Assembly (NCBI RefSeq): GCF_013375555.1
Contig: NZ_JABXWB010000001.1
Coordinates: forward strand, 3,057,501 to 3,121,500
DNA: 64,000 nucleotides
DNA from: Sphingobium sp. EM0848
Lineage (GTDB): Bacteria > Pseudomonadota > Alphaproteobacteria > Sphingomonadales > Sphingomonadaceae
Direction: 5' to 3'
Of this stretch, positions 9,242-18,030 are shown piece after piece (position 1 is the stretch's first letter; every line of letters begins with the position of its first letter). The position numbers were made by a program, and so were the translations under genes. Under the pieces are notes generated by a model. The model worked only from the letters and a program-made list of their open reading frames with translations. It did not search any database and was not told the DNA's origin.

Positions 9242-9712
9242 TTACCAGAAGAAGCCGCGATGGACCTCCATCACCCGGCCGTTCCGTACATTGACCAGCA
9301 GCACGTCATTATAATGCCTTACCCATTGCTGGTTCGCACCCGGACGGGGCAGCCGATAGCGATAGGGATCGGAGATATAGTAGCGCGAGCTGTAATAATT
9401 GGGTTGGAGCCGCGCGCCGACATCCCAGCGATTATAACGGAACGGGGCACGCCAGTTGCCGCCGCGATAGACGTCGCGGTGCGACTTGCGATAGTCGCGC
9501 CAATCCTCCCGCAATTCCTGCCGGGCGTCGCGCACGTCGCGACGCGCCTCACGCACATCCTGGCGGTCGCCGTAACGCTGCGCGTCCCGCAGATTTTGCT
9601 GTTCATGGCGCAGGTCGCGCGCGCTGTCGCGCACTTCGGCGCGCGACTGGGCCATGGCGGCACCCGGAAGGACAGTGGCGGCCATCAGGCCCAGTATAAT
9701 CAGTTTACGCAT
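9242..9712 (-). CDS. RcnB-like secreted protein (paralogue 1)
   Basis: A 156-residue periplasmic protein. The ATG at 9712 gives a clean signal peptide, MRKLIILGLMAATVLPGAAMAQ, with a GGGAGAAG ribosome site; an upstream in-frame start would destroy that signal. Residues 25-75 are a charged Arg/Asp/Glu-rich helix (RDLRHEQQNLRDAQRYGDRQ and following). The C-terminus matches the RcnB family pattern: YYISDPYRYRLPRPGANQQW, then VLLVNVRNGRVMEV. RcnB in E. coli affects nickel/cobalt export, but most homologues are uncharacterised and no metal ligands are obvious. A paralogue lies 1 kb away. Confidence 0.8.
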   Translation of the reverse strand: MRKLIILGLMAATVLPGAAMAQSRAEVRDSARDLRHEQQNLRDAQRYGDRQDVREARRDVRDARQELREDWRDYRKSHRDVYRGGNWRAPFRYNRWDVGARLQPNYYSSRYYISDPYRYRLPRPGANQQWVRHYNDVLLVNVRNGRVMEVHRGFFW

Positions 9713-9879
9713 AGGTCTTCTCCCACATCGGGCGGCTGGATGCCGATGGGAGGGAGCAACTGTCCCCCGCCCGTTCCGGTTCCGCCGGCCACGAAGCAGA
9801 TATGGCCCCACGCGCCTGAACGGGTCGGGAATGAAACAGTCAGGATTCAGTCATTTATGTCGCACTTTGTATCAGCGGC

Positions 9880-10557
9880 TCAAGGTTTCCAGGGGCGTTC
9901 GCGGAACCATTTGGTGACGACATATTTGGTGCCCTTTTCCACCGGCCGGGCGGCGTGCAGGCTGAAGGGATTGGGTGCCCCGTCGCGGTCCATATTGTTC
10001 CAGATCAGGATCATGCCCTCGACCGGGGGCACCATGAAGCCGCATTGGGGGAAATGCGTTTCCCCACCCGCCTCGACCGGGGAGAGGTAGATCATCGCCG
10101 TCCAGCTGCGCTGTCCCCCCGTCTTCAACATCGCCGGCCAATAGCTGGCCGTCACCGGGAAATAGTCGCAATGAACCTTATATTCCTGGCCCGACTGGTA
10201 ACGCTGGCCCTGCAATGTCTCGCCATGATCCGCCGGGATTCCCATCAGTGCGCAGATTCGATCGCTGACCGAGCCGACCAGCCTGTCCCATGGGCTGAGA
10301 TTGCAACTCGCGCTGGTGCGGTAATCGGCATTGGCGCTGCCCGAAAACAGCGTGGATGGCTGCGCGTCTTCGTCGATCAGGGTCCGCAGGCCCGCGCATT
10401 CCTCCGGGCTGAGGAAATCCTGCCGCCCGTAAATTTCCAGGTCGGGCGCGTCGATCCGGCTCACCATCGGGTTGCGGTCCAGTCGCGCCCGCACCGTCTC
10501 GCCGATCCGCGCGCGGGCGGCCGAGGCCACGCCGCCATCGTCAACAATCTCGTTCAT
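9880..10557 (-). CDS. 2-oxoglutarate/Fe(II) prolyl 4-hydroxylase-like protein
   Basis: A 225-residue dioxygenase of the P4Hc type, expected to hydroxylate a protein or small molecule with O2, Fe(II) and 2-oxoglutarate. The iron-binding HxD is in KVHCDYF, the distal histidine in SLHAARPVEKG and the 2-oxoglutarate lysine follows in KYVVTKWF. The ATG at 10557 has a GGAGG site at correct distance; a start at 10593 would add 12 residues. It sits between two RcnB-like genes, with a terminator separating it from the upstream one, so it probably has its own promoter. The substrate is unknown. Confidence 0.85.
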   Translation of the reverse strand: MNEIVDDGGVASAARARIGETVRARLDRNPMVSRIDAPDLEIYGRQDFLSPEECAGLRTLIDEDAQPSTLFSGSANADYRTSASCNLSPWDRLVGSVSDRICALMGIPADHGETLQGQRYQSGQEYKVHCDYFPVTASYWPAMLKTGGQRSWTAMIYLSPVEAGGETHFPQCGFMVPPVEGMILIWNNMDRDGAPNPFSLHAARPVEKGTKYVVTKWFRERPWKP

Positions 10558-10596
10558 GCCGCCCTCCTGCCACCGCGCGGCGCCCTTGCGCAAATG

Positions 10597-10627
10597 AAAA
10601 GGGCCCGGAGCGCATGGCTCCGAGCCC
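10597..10627 (-). terminator. Rho-independent terminator after RcnB-like gene 2
   Basis: Read on the minus strand, GGGCTCGGAGC pairs with GCTCCGGGCCC (one mismatch) around a five-base loop, followed by CTTTTC. It ends the RcnB-like transcript just upstream of the hydroxylase gene. Confidence 0.75.
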
Positions 10628-10670
10628 AGTGGTTCCTGAAGGCCAATTCAGGAGCCTGTCTCTTCCGGTC

Positions 10671-11612
10671 CTACCAGAAGAAATCGTAGATCACGTCGAC
10701 CACATAGCCGTCGCGGATATCGACCAGCAGCGCATCGTCATAATAGCGGACCCAGCGCAGCGTGCCGTAGGCGGGCGGCAGGCGGTAATAATAGGGATCG
10801 TCGATCCAGTAGCTGTTCGAATAGAGCAGGCTGTTCAGATAGATCCCGATGTTGAAACGCGAATAGCCATAGCCCCAGCCACGCGGCGCATAATAGCGGC
10901 CGATCCGGTAACGGTCGCCATAGCGCGCCCGATAGCTGGACCAGTCATAGCGCCGGTCATTGCGCCAGCCGCTGTCCCAGCGCCGCTGTCCTTCCCAACG
11001 GCTGCGGTCGTCGAAACGCCGCCCGTTGTTCCAGTTGTTGCCGCTCCAGCCCGGATTGCCGCGCCGGTCATTATTATCCCAACGCCGATCATTATTGTCC
11101 CAGCGCCGATCGTTCCGGTCGTTCCGGTCGTTGCCGCCCCGGTCGACCCGCCAGGCCGGACGGTTGTCGTTCCGGTTGCGATCATTCCCGTTGCGGTCGT
11201 TCCGGTCATCACCGCGCGGCATCGTGACCACGCGCGGCTGGCCCCCGTTCCAGCGGCTTTCATTCGCCGGACCACGCTGATCACCGCGCCATTGCGGCTG
11301 GACCTGGCGTTGGGGCTGAGGTTGGGGCTGGGGCTGGGGCTGCGCCACAGGGGCAGGCCGGTCATTGCGCTGCCATGCCTGCGGCTGGCGCGCCTCGCCG
11401 CCGCCCTGCCATTGCGGGCGTTGCGCCTGGCCGCGGTCCTGATCGCCACCGCCGCGCTGGCCGCCATCGGGCCGGCCCGACCGTTCGCCGCGTCCACGCC
11501 AGGCGCCATTATTATTATCTTGCTGGGCATAAGCAGGGGCGATGCCGCCAAGCACCGTCGCCGCCATCAAGCCCGCCAGCATCATTTTCCTCAACATGCC
11601 GATTGCCTTCAT
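10671..11612 (-). CDS. RcnB-like secreted protein, Arg/Asn/Asp-rich (paralogue 2)
   Basis: A 313-residue secreted protein with signal peptide up to about residue 29 (AGLMAATVLGGIAPAYAQ). Residues 30-225 are low complexity: Gly/Arg/Gln-rich, a (PQ)n run, then tandem RNDRND, DRRWDNN and similar units. The last 85 residues are an RcnB-type domain: YWIDDPYYYRLPPAYGTLRW, then ALLVDIRDGYVVDVIYDFFW. The signal peptide and C-terminus match the 9.2-kb paralogue, so the pair arose by duplication followed by expansion of the linker. An alternative ATG at 11597 gives an equally good signal peptide. Confidence 0.8.
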   Translation of the reverse strand: MKAIGMLRKMMLAGLMAATVLGGIAPAYAQQDNNNGAWRGRGERSGRPDGGQRGGGDQDRGQAQRPQWQGGGEARQPQAWQRNDRPAPVAQPQPQPQPQPQRQVQPQWRGDQRGPANESRWNGGQPRVVTMPRGDDRNDRNGNDRNRNDNRPAWRVDRGGNDRNDRNDRRWDNNDRRWDNNDRRGNPGWSGNNWNNGRRFDDRSRWEGQRRWDSGWRNDRRYDWSSYRARYGDRYRIGRYYAPRGWGYGYSRFNIGIYLNSLLYSNSYWIDDPYYYRLPPAYGTLRWVRYYDDALLVDIRDGYVVDVIYDFFW

Positions 11613-11811
11613 CTCTCAAGAGGCCTGATGCCCCTCATATGCTGCTTTTAAGACTCGGGCCATGACATGTTGCTGAACTTGTCTGTCAGCGATTTGAAAG
11701 AATCTTGGACGTGACTGCGAACCGGCCCATGAAACCCGCAAGACAGGCCGAAACAATCCGTTTCCACCTCCAGACTTGTTCCTGAACTGCGTTCCTCCGA
11801 TCTAGACGGGC

Positions 11812-12621
11812 ATGAAACAACCGACCTTCTTCATCCCGCATGGCGGCGGACCCTGCTTCTTCATGGATCCGAGCGACCCGGACCGTCCGCACAGCGACCC
11901 GATGTGGCATCCGATGCAGGATCATCTGGCGAACGTCGTGGCGGCCCTGCCTGAACGGCCCAGCGCGATCCTCCTGATCTCCGGTCATTGGGAGGAAAGC
12001 CGCTTCACGGTTCACACCGGCGAGCATCCCGGATTGTTGTTCGACTATTACGGCTTCCCGCCGCATACCTACACGCTACGCTGGGATGCGCCCGGCGCCC
12101 CCGCGCTCGCCCGCCGCGCGGCGGGCCTGCTGGAAGAAGCCGGTTTCCCTGCCGGTACGGAGCAGGAGAGGGGCTGGGACCATGGCGTCTTCATTCCGAT
12201 GAAGGTCGCGCTTCCGCAGGCGGACATTCCCGTCGCCCAGCTTTCGCTCCGCCACGATCTTGATCCGGAAGCCCATATTGCCGCGGGCCGCGCGCTTGCT
12301 CCGCTGCGCGATGAAGGCGTCCTCATCATCGGGTCGGGGATGAGCTTCCACAATCTGCGCGTCCGGGGCATTCAGGCGACCGCGCCCTCGCAGCTTTGGG
12401 ACGATGCCCTGACCCAAGCGGTCACCGATCCCGATCCGGCCAGCCGCGCGAAGCGGGTCGCGGCCTGGGCCGATCTGCCCCACGCCCATTTCGCCCATCC
12501 GCGCGAAGAGCATCTCCTGCCCCTGATGGTCGCCTTGGGCGCGGGCGGGGAAGACATGGCGGTGCGCGACCATCGCAGCACTGTGCTGGGTTGGACGGTT
12601 TCGGGCTATCGTTTTGGATAA
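11812..12621 (+). CDS. ygiD: YgiD-type extradiol (DOPA) dioxygenase
   Basis: A 269-residue member of the class III extradiol (LigB-like) ring-cleavage family; E. coli YgiD cleaves DOPA. Zinc or iron ligands are visible in FIPHGGGP near residue 10, the SGHWEE block and the late FHNLR histidine. It is monocistronic and ends three bases before the stop of the convergent 2Fe-2S subunit gene. The physiological substrate in this organism is unknown; no ring-degradation genes surround it. Confidence 0.88.
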   Translation: MKQPTFFIPHGGGPCFFMDPSDPDRPHSDPMWHPMQDHLANVVAALPERPSAILLISGHWEESRFTVHTGEHPGLLFDYYGFPPHTYTLRWDAPGAPALARRAAGLLEEAGFPAGTEQERGWDHGVFIPMKVALPQADIPVAQLSLRHDLDPEAHIAAGRALAPLRDEGVLIIGSGMSFHNLRVRGIQATAPSQLWDDALTQAVTDPDPASRAKRVAAWADLPHAHFAHPREEHLLPLMVALGAGGEDMAVRDHRSTVLGWTVSGYRFG

Positions 12622-12624
12622 GCC

Positions 12625-13161
12625 CTAAGGTTTGCGCAGCGCCGGAACCGCCTTGGCCGCCTCATCGGGGGAAATCCCCGAGGGCGGCACGGCATCCACC
12701 ACTTCCTCGCCCCGCATCACCCGCCCGGCCCGCTGGATCGCGCCCCTGAGGCGCGGATAGATACCACAGCGGCAGATATTGGTGATGGCGGCGTCGATCT
12801 CCTCATCGCTTGGATCGGGGGTCCGCCGCAGCAGCACGGAAGAGGCCATGATGATGCCGGGAATGCAATAGCCGCATTGCGACACATTGTCCGCCGCGAA
12901 CACCTGTTGCAGCGGATGCCCGCGATCGGGCGACAGACCCTCGATGGTGGTGACGAACTTCCCCTCCGTCGCTGCGATGGTCACGCGGCAGGATCGCACG
13001 GCCTGTCCATCGATATCGACCGTGCAGGCGCCGCAATCCCCGGTGCCGCAGCCATATTTGGTCCCGGTCAGATTGGATGCGTCCCGCAGCGCCCAGAGCA
13101 AGGGGGTTGCGGGGTCCATCCGGTACTGGACGGGCCGGTCGTTGACCGTGAATTTCGTCAT
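12625..13161 (-). CDS. Orphan (2Fe-2S) subunit of a molybdenum hydroxylase
   Basis: A 178-residue small subunit of the xanthine oxidase family, like IorA of isoquinoline 1-oxidoreductase; it passes electrons through two 2Fe-2S clusters. The plant-type cluster uses C38, C43, C46 and C58, and the second uses C96, C99, C130 and C132; all eight are present. The molybdenum subunit normally encoded next to it is absent: ygiD converges from downstream and a DUF2721-type gene overlaps upstream by four bases. It may work with a large subunit encoded elsewhere. Confidence 0.88.
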   Translation of the reverse strand: MTKFTVNDRPVQYRMDPATPLLWALRDASNLTGTKYGCGTGDCGACTVDIDGQAVRSCRVTIAATEGKFVTTIEGLSPDRGHPLQQVFAADNVSQCGYCIPGIIMASSVLLRRTPDPSDEEIDAAITNICRCGIYPRLRGAIQRAGRVMRGEEVVDAVPPSGISPDEAAKAVPALRKP

Positions 13162-13634
13162 GCCGCGCTCTCTTCCTCCGCCTGATGGTAGAGCACCTCA
13201 TTGCGGATGTGGATGGTGCGTGAGGCCAGCCGGATTTCCTGAATGAAAGTGCCGAAGGCGGCCGCCTGCAACACCATGGCCAGGCTGAACAGAATGGCGA
13301 TCGGCGTGCCCAGATGCACCCCGAACAGGTTCGCCGCGAACAGCAGGATAACGACCAGACACACCGCGCAGGCCGACGCCACCGACAGGAAGATCGCACC
13401 GTTGACCACGCTCATCCGCCGGTCGAGTACCCGGATTTCGCTCACCATCCGGTCATGTTCCTTGCCGCGCGATTTGAGGATCTTCTCCTCCACCGCCCGC
13501 GCCCGGTCGATGATCCGGGCCAGCCGCCCGACGCAGACATTCAGGAACGCGCCGATGCCCGCCAGCAGGAAGACCGGCGCCAGCGCAAGCTGGATCGTCT
13601 GCGCGACCTGCGAAACCTGTGGAAGTGCAATCAT
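13158..13634 (-). CDS. DUF2721-type membrane protein
   Basis: A 158-residue inner-membrane protein. Two or three hydrophobic segments are visible: about residues 14-33 (LALAPVFLLAGIGAFLNVCV), 80-103 and 107-125. They are separated by the basic segment RLARIIDRARAVEEKILKSR, a pattern I associate with DUF2721. The ATG at 13634 avoids an N-terminal extension that lacks membrane or coding character. Its stop overlaps the 2Fe-2S gene start (ATGA). Function unknown. Confidence 0.75.
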   Translation of the reverse strand: MIALPQVSQVAQTIQLALAPVFLLAGIGAFLNVCVGRLARIIDRARAVEEKILKSRGKEHDRMVSEIRVLDRRMSVVNGAIFLSVASACAVCLVVILLFAANLFGVHLGTPIAILFSLAMVLQAAAFGTFIQEIRLASRTIHIRNEVLYHQAEEESAA

Positions 13635-13776
13635 GCGCGCGCCATTTTCTCCATATTCCCAAACCAGCGCAGGCCGAGGAAAATGACAAGACCTCTCGTC
13701 GGGCCATGGTTGAAAAAGAAGAACGCCACGGCCCTGAGGCCGCAGCGCCCTTTCCCTTTTCTGCAAATCGGATGAT

Positions 13777-14985
13777 TCAGGCCGCGCCCTTGGCTGGCGT
13801 GTTGACGCCCATGGATTTCAGATACTGCTTGATGTTGCGCGCCGCCTGCCGCAGCCGCTGTTCATTCTCGACCATGGCGATGCGGACATAGCCTTCGCCA
13901 TCCTCGCCATAGCCGACGCCCGGCGCGACCGCGACCTTGGCATGGGTCAGCAGTTGCTTGGAAAATTCCAGGCTCCCCATCTCCTTGAGGGCGGGGGGCA
14001 GGGGCGCCCAGGCGAACATGGAAGCCTTGGGCGCGGGAATGTCCCAACCGGCGCGGCCGAAGGCCTCCACCATCACGTCGCGGCGCTTGTGATAGAGTTC
14101 GCGGTTCTTCTGCACGATGTCCTGCGGGCCGTTCAGCGCCGCGCAGGCCGCCGCCTGAATCGGCGTGAAGGCGCCATAGTCGAGATAGGATTTCACCCGC
14201 TTCAGCGCCGCGATCAGCTTGGTATTGCCGACCGCGAAACCGATGCGCCAGCCCGCCATGCTATAGGTCTTCGACAGCGAGGTGAATTCCACCGCCACAT
14301 CCTTGGCGCCCGGCACCTGAAGGATCGAAGGCGTCGGATTGCCGTCATAATAAAGCTCGGAATAGGCAAGGTCGGACAGGACCCAGACCTTGTTCTCCTT
14401 CGCCCAGGCGACCAGCCGCTCGTAAAAGGCAAGGTCGACCGTCTCGGCGGTCGGATTGCTGGGATAGCCCACGACCAGAATCGAGGGACGCGGCACGGTG
14501 AAGGCCATCGCCCGGTCCAGCGCCTTCCAATAATGTTCGTCCGGCGTCGTCGGCACGGAGCGGATTGTCGCGCCAGCGATGATGAAGCCGAACATATGGA
14601 TCGGGTAACTGGGGTTGGGCGCCAGCACGACATCGCCGGGCGCGGTGATCGCGGTGGCAAGGCTGGCGAGCCCTTCCTTCGACCCCATGGTCACGACGAC
14701 CTCGGTTTCCGGGTCAAGATCGACACCGAAGCGGCGGCCATAATAGTTCGCCTGCGCCTTCCGCAGCCCCGGAATCCCCATGGACTGGGAATAGCCATGG
14801 GCGCTCGGCTTCTGCGCGACTTCGCACAGCTTGGCGATCACATGGTCGGGCGGCGGCAGGTCGGGATTGCCCATGCCAAGGTCGATAATGTCCTCCCCCG
14901 CGGCTCGCGCGGCGGCCCGCATCGCATTGACTTCAGCGATGACATAGGGCGGCAGACGCTTCATGCGGTAGAATTCTTCGGACAT
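13777..14985 (-). CDS. alaC: AlaC-type PLP aminotransferase
   Basis: A fold-type I aminotransferase of 402 residues. It carries the PLP lysine K239 in SLSKTYSMAGWR, the carboxylate-binding arginine R247, the NP motif in GYPSNPTAETVD and the family's early block IIDLGMGNPDLPPP. It groups with the alanine/glutamate-pyruvate (AlaC) and LL-diaminopimelate-type enzymes, which databases often confuse. It is divergent from phaC and not linked to lysine genes here. Function as an alanine-forming transaminase is the better guess. Confidence 0.82.
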   Translation of the reverse strand: MSEEFYRMKRLPPYVIAEVNAMRAAARAAGEDIIDLGMGNPDLPPPDHVIAKLCEVAQKPSAHGYSQSMGIPGLRKAQANYYGRRFGVDLDPETEVVVTMGSKEGLASLATAITAPGDVVLAPNPSYPIHMFGFIIAGATIRSVPTTPDEHYWKALDRAMAFTVPRPSILVVGYPSNPTAETVDLAFYERLVAWAKENKVWVLSDLAYSELYYDGNPTPSILQVPGAKDVAVEFTSLSKTYSMAGWRIGFAVGNTKLIAALKRVKSYLDYGAFTPIQAAACAALNGPQDIVQKNRELYHKRRDVMVEAFGRAGWDIPAPKASMFAWAPLPPALKEMGSLEFSKQLLTHAKVAVAPGVGYGEDGEGYVRIAMVENEQRLRQAARNIKQYLKSMGVNTPAKGAA

Positions 14986-15128
14986 TTTTTGGGGCTTTCC
15001 TGAAAGCTCTCTGTAAGGAATAGTGCGTGACGCGCATTCAGCCTGTCACAATCCGGCTATAACCCGCCCGATAGCGACATGCCAGTGAAAGCGGCGGACC
15101 GGACCATGCCAGGAGGAGGAAGGTGGCC

Positions 15129-16868
15129 ATGAAAGCAGAGAATGTCATGGAACCCCGCCTTCCCACGCTTGCAGAGATGCAGCAATGGACGCAGGTGCTG
15201 GGCCGTGCCCAGCAGTTGTTGCTGGAACAGGCGGCGGGCGCTGCCGGTCGTACCCTGCCTTTCGATCCGGCTGCCGTTTCGCGCATCCAGACCAGCTTTG
15301 CCGATGAGGGGCTGGCGCTCTGGCAGCGTTTCCTCGATTCGGGTGGCATGCTGCGCGACCAGCCTGAACCGCCGCCCCCCGGCAGTCCGGCCGCGGTCCG
15401 GGACCGGCGCTTTGCCGACCCGGCATGGACCGAGCATCCCTTTTACGACCTGATCCGGCAAAGCTATCTGCTGCTTTCCGACTATCTGTTGAAGATGGCC
15501 GATGCGGTCGATGGGGTCGATCCCAAGCAGAAGGCCAAGCTGCGCTTCGCCACCACCGGCATGATCGACGCGATGGCGCCGAGCAACTTTCCGCTCACCA
15601 ATCCCATGGTCGTGCAGAAGACGATCCAGAGCGGCGGCGAGAATCTGGTCAAGGGCCTCCAGCATATGCTGGCCGACATGGAAAAGGGCCAGCTTACCCA
15701 TACCGACGGGATGGCGTTCGAAGTGGGGCGCAACATCGCCTCGACACCCGGCAAGGTCATCAAGGAAACGCCGCTCTACCAGCTCATCCACTATGCGCCC
15801 GCGACCGAAACGGTGCTGGAAACGCCGCTGTTGATCTTCCCGCCGTGGATCAACCGCTTTTACATTCTCGACCTGTCGCCGGAAAAGAGCTTCGTCAAAT
15901 GGGCGGTCGATCAGGGCCTCAGCGTCTTCCTCGTTTCGTGGAAGTCGGCCGATGCCTCGATGAAGGACCTGATCTGGGACGATTATATCGAAAAGGGGCA
16001 AATCGACGCGATCGACACGGTGCGCGATCTGCTCAAAGTGCCGAGCGTCCATACCATCGGCTATTGCGTCGCGGGCACCACGCTCGCCGCCACGCTGGCG
16101 TTGCTGACGGCGCGGGGAGAGGCGGAGAAGGTCGCCAGTGCCACCTTCTTCACGGCGCAGGTGGATTTCAGCCAGGCGGGCGACCTCAGTCTCTTCGTCG
16201 ATGACGAGCAGATGAAGATGGTGGAGCAGCTCTCCTCCGGCGGCTTCCTTGACGGGCGCTATATGGCCGCCACCTTCAACCTGCTGCGCGGGCGGGACCT
16301 CATCTGGAACTATGTGGTCAACAACTATCTGCTGGGACAGGATTATCCGCCGTTCGACCTGCTCTACTGGAACGGCGACACGACCAACCTGCCTGCATGT
16401 TGGCACAAGGCCTATCTCACCCAGCTCTATCGCGACAATCTGCTGGTGCAGCCGGGCGCGATCAGTGTCGCGGGCACGCCGATCGACCTGCGTCAGATCA
16501 AGACGCCCGCCTATGTGCAGGCCGGGCGGGAAGATCATATCGCGCCGCTGGAAAGCGTGTGGAAACTGACCGAGCATCTGTCCGGGCCGATCCGTTTCCT
16601 GCTTGCCGGTTCGGGGCATATTGCGGGCGTGGTCAATCCGCCCGCCGCCGGCAAATATCAATATTGGGCCTGTGACGAATCGCAGCCGACTCTGGATGCC
16701 TTTCTGGACAAGGCGAAGGAGACCAAGGGCAGTTGGTGGCCCGACTGGATCGAGTGGATTCGGGGGCTCAACTCCGCCACCGTTCCCGTCAAAGGGGCGC
16801 GCGTGCCCGGCAAGGGACGACTCAAGGCCATAGAGGATGCGCCGGGCCGATATGTGAAAACGCGCTGA
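15129..16868 (+). CDS. phaC: Class I polyhydroxyalkanoate synthase PhaC
   Basis: Polymerises 3-hydroxyacyl-CoA into PHA at the granule surface. The 579-residue length fits class I. The nucleophile is Cys313 in the lipase-like box GYCVAGT; the catalytic Asp lies in AGREDHIAP and the His in GSGHIAGVVNPP. The ATG at 15129 follows AGGAGGAGG at nine bases; a GTG at 15123 is possible. A phasin gene follows 143 bases downstream with its own operator-like sites. No phaA, phaB or depolymerase is in the window. Confidence 0.95.
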   Translation: MKAENVMEPRLPTLAEMQQWTQVLGRAQQLLLEQAAGAAGRTLPFDPAAVSRIQTSFADEGLALWQRFLDSGGMLRDQPEPPPPGSPAAVRDRRFADPAWTEHPFYDLIRQSYLLLSDYLLKMADAVDGVDPKQKAKLRFATTGMIDAMAPSNFPLTNPMVVQKTIQSGGENLVKGLQHMLADMEKGQLTHTDGMAFEVGRNIASTPGKVIKETPLYQLIHYAPATETVLETPLLIFPPWINRFYILDLSPEKSFVKWAVDQGLSVFLVSWKSADASMKDLIWDDYIEKGQIDAIDTVRDLLKVPSVHTIGYCVAGTTLAATLALLTARGEAEKVASATFFTAQVDFSQAGDLSLFVDDEQMKMVEQLSSGGFLDGRYMAATFNLLRGRDLIWNYVVNNYLLGQDYPPFDLLYWNGDTTNLPACWHKAYLTQLYRDNLLVQPGAISVAGTPIDLRQIKTPAYVQAGREDHIAPLESVWKLTEHLSGPIRFLLAGSGHIAGVVNPPAAGKYQYWACDESQPTLDAFLDKAKETKGSWWPDWIEWIRGLNSATVPVKGARVPGKGRLKAIEDAPGRYVKTR

Positions 16869-16934
16869 TTCATTGCCTTAGGATATAATTGCGATCGGCT
16901 GGCTTTCCCCTACGGCAAACTGAATATTTCAGTT

Positions 16935-16950
16935 TTGTTGCGCTGCACAA
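16935..16950. promoter_or_regulatory. Candidate PhaR-type operator 1
   Basis: TTGTTGCGCTGCACAA is an imperfect palindrome centred on TGC-NN-GCA-like halves. It matches the reverse complement of a second site 47 bases downstream at 14 of 16 positions. Both lie upstream of the phasin gene. PhaR repressors of PHA-forming alphaproteobacteria bind TGC/GCA-rich palindromes before phasin genes, so this is a likely operator. Confidence 0.55.
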
Positions 16951-16981
16951 AAAGACTTGCAATTCCTCTCGGAACTCCATA

Positions 16982-16997
16982 TTGTGCACTGCAACAA
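16982..16997. promoter_or_regulatory. Candidate PhaR-type operator 2
   Basis: TTGTGCACTGCAACAA is the inverted partner of the site at 16,935 and ends 15 bases before the phasin start, next to its GGAGGA ribosome site. A repressor bound here would block initiation or early elongation. Confidence 0.55.
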
Positions 16998-17011
16998 ATG
17001 GAGGATGGTCC

Positions 17012-17884
17012 ATGGCCGTGACCCCGAAGCCAGTGCGTCGTAAGCCGGTAGTGAAAAAGGTGTCGTCCACCCTGTCAGCCAGCGAGGCGCTGAAGGCCGC
17101 CGAAGCGGCGATCGGTGTGGCCCCCAAGCCTGCGGTCAGGAAGCCTGCATCGCCCAAGCCCGCCGCGCCCAAGCCCGAGGTCAAGGCTGATCCGGTTGCG
17201 GTGGTCGCCGCGACCACTGCTGCGGACGCCGCGCCGGAACCTGAGCCGGTCAAGGAAATCACTCCCGAACCGACGCCCGTTGCGACGGCGCCCGAAGTGG
17301 AAACGCCCAAGATTGAGCCGGTGGCAAAGGCTGCGCCCCCGGAGCCCAAGGAAGTCAAGAGCCTACCGAAGGCCAGGCCGATCGAGCCCACATTGCTGCC
17401 CGCCACAGAAGGAACAAAGATGATGAACGACGTGATCGAAACCGGAAAGAAGTTCGCTGAAGAAACCAAGGCCAAGCTCGAAACGGTCTATGCCGACCTG
17501 AACGAGAAGGCGAAGGCCAGCGTCGAAAAATCGACCAAGGCGATCGAGGAATTCAGCGACATCGCCAAGGGCAATGTCGAAGCGCTGGTCGAATCCGGCA
17601 AGATCGCGGCCAAGGGCTTTGAAACCCTGGGTCAGGAAGCTGTCGACTACAGCAAGAAGAGCTTCGAAAAGGCGACTGCCTCGTTCAAGAGCTTCTCGAC
17701 CGTGAAGACCCCGACCGAGTTCTTCCAGCTGCAGAGCCAGCTTTTCTCGAGCAGCTTCGACGAGTTCACCAAGGAAGCCGCCAAGAGCAGCGAAGCGCTG
17801 ATCAAGCTGGCCGGCGACGTTGCCCAGCCGCTGACCGCCCGCGTGACCGTGGTGACGGATAAGGTGAAGTCGCTCGCTGCCTGA
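17012..17884 (+). CDS. phaP: Phasin with Pro/Ala/Lys-rich N-terminus
   Basis: PHA-granule coat protein of 290 residues. Residues 1-135 are rich in Pro, Ala, Lys and Glu (for example KPAVRKPASPKPAAPKP) and probably disordered, like the AAKP-type tails of other phasins. Residues 145-290 form the amphipathic phasin domain, with TPTEFFQLQSQLFSSSFDEF and GDVAQPLTARV. A GGAGGA site supports the ATG at 17012. It follows phaC, has two operator-like sites upstream and a strong terminator downstream. Confidence 0.9.
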   Translation: MAVTPKPVRRKPVVKKVSSTLSASEALKAAEAAIGVAPKPAVRKPASPKPAAPKPEVKADPVAVVAATTAADAAPEPEPVKEITPEPTPVATAPEVETPKIEPVAKAAPPEPKEVKSLPKARPIEPTLLPATEGTKMMNDVIETGKKFAEETKAKLETVYADLNEKAKASVEKSTKAIEEFSDIAKGNVEALVESGKIAAKGFETLGQEAVDYSKKSFEKATASFKSFSTVKTPTEFFQLQSQLFSSSFDEFTKEAAKSSEALIKLAGDVAQPLTARVTVVTDKVKSLAA

Positions 17885-17913
17885 TCCGGCCTTCAGGTCA
17901 TTGAAATAAAAGA

Positions 17914-17949
17914 GACGGCCTCCGCCACGCGCGGGGGCCGTTCTTTTTT
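17914..17949 (+). terminator. Rho-independent terminator after phasin
   Basis: ACGGCCTCCGC pairs with GCGGGGGCCGT (11 pairs, one G-T) around a five-base loop and is followed by TCTTTTTT. Confidence 0.9.
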
Positions 17950-18030
17950 GGGGCGACTGGCGCGAAGGATGGTTTACGGCCCGCTCGCCCCCTTGCCTTG
18001 CATGGCAGAATCGCCATATCCTGTTTCATC

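Noticed and set aside
11040..11220. Tandem DNA repeats as a separate element
   Set aside because: They encode the DRRWDNN and RNDRND units inside the RcnB-like protein and keep its frame.
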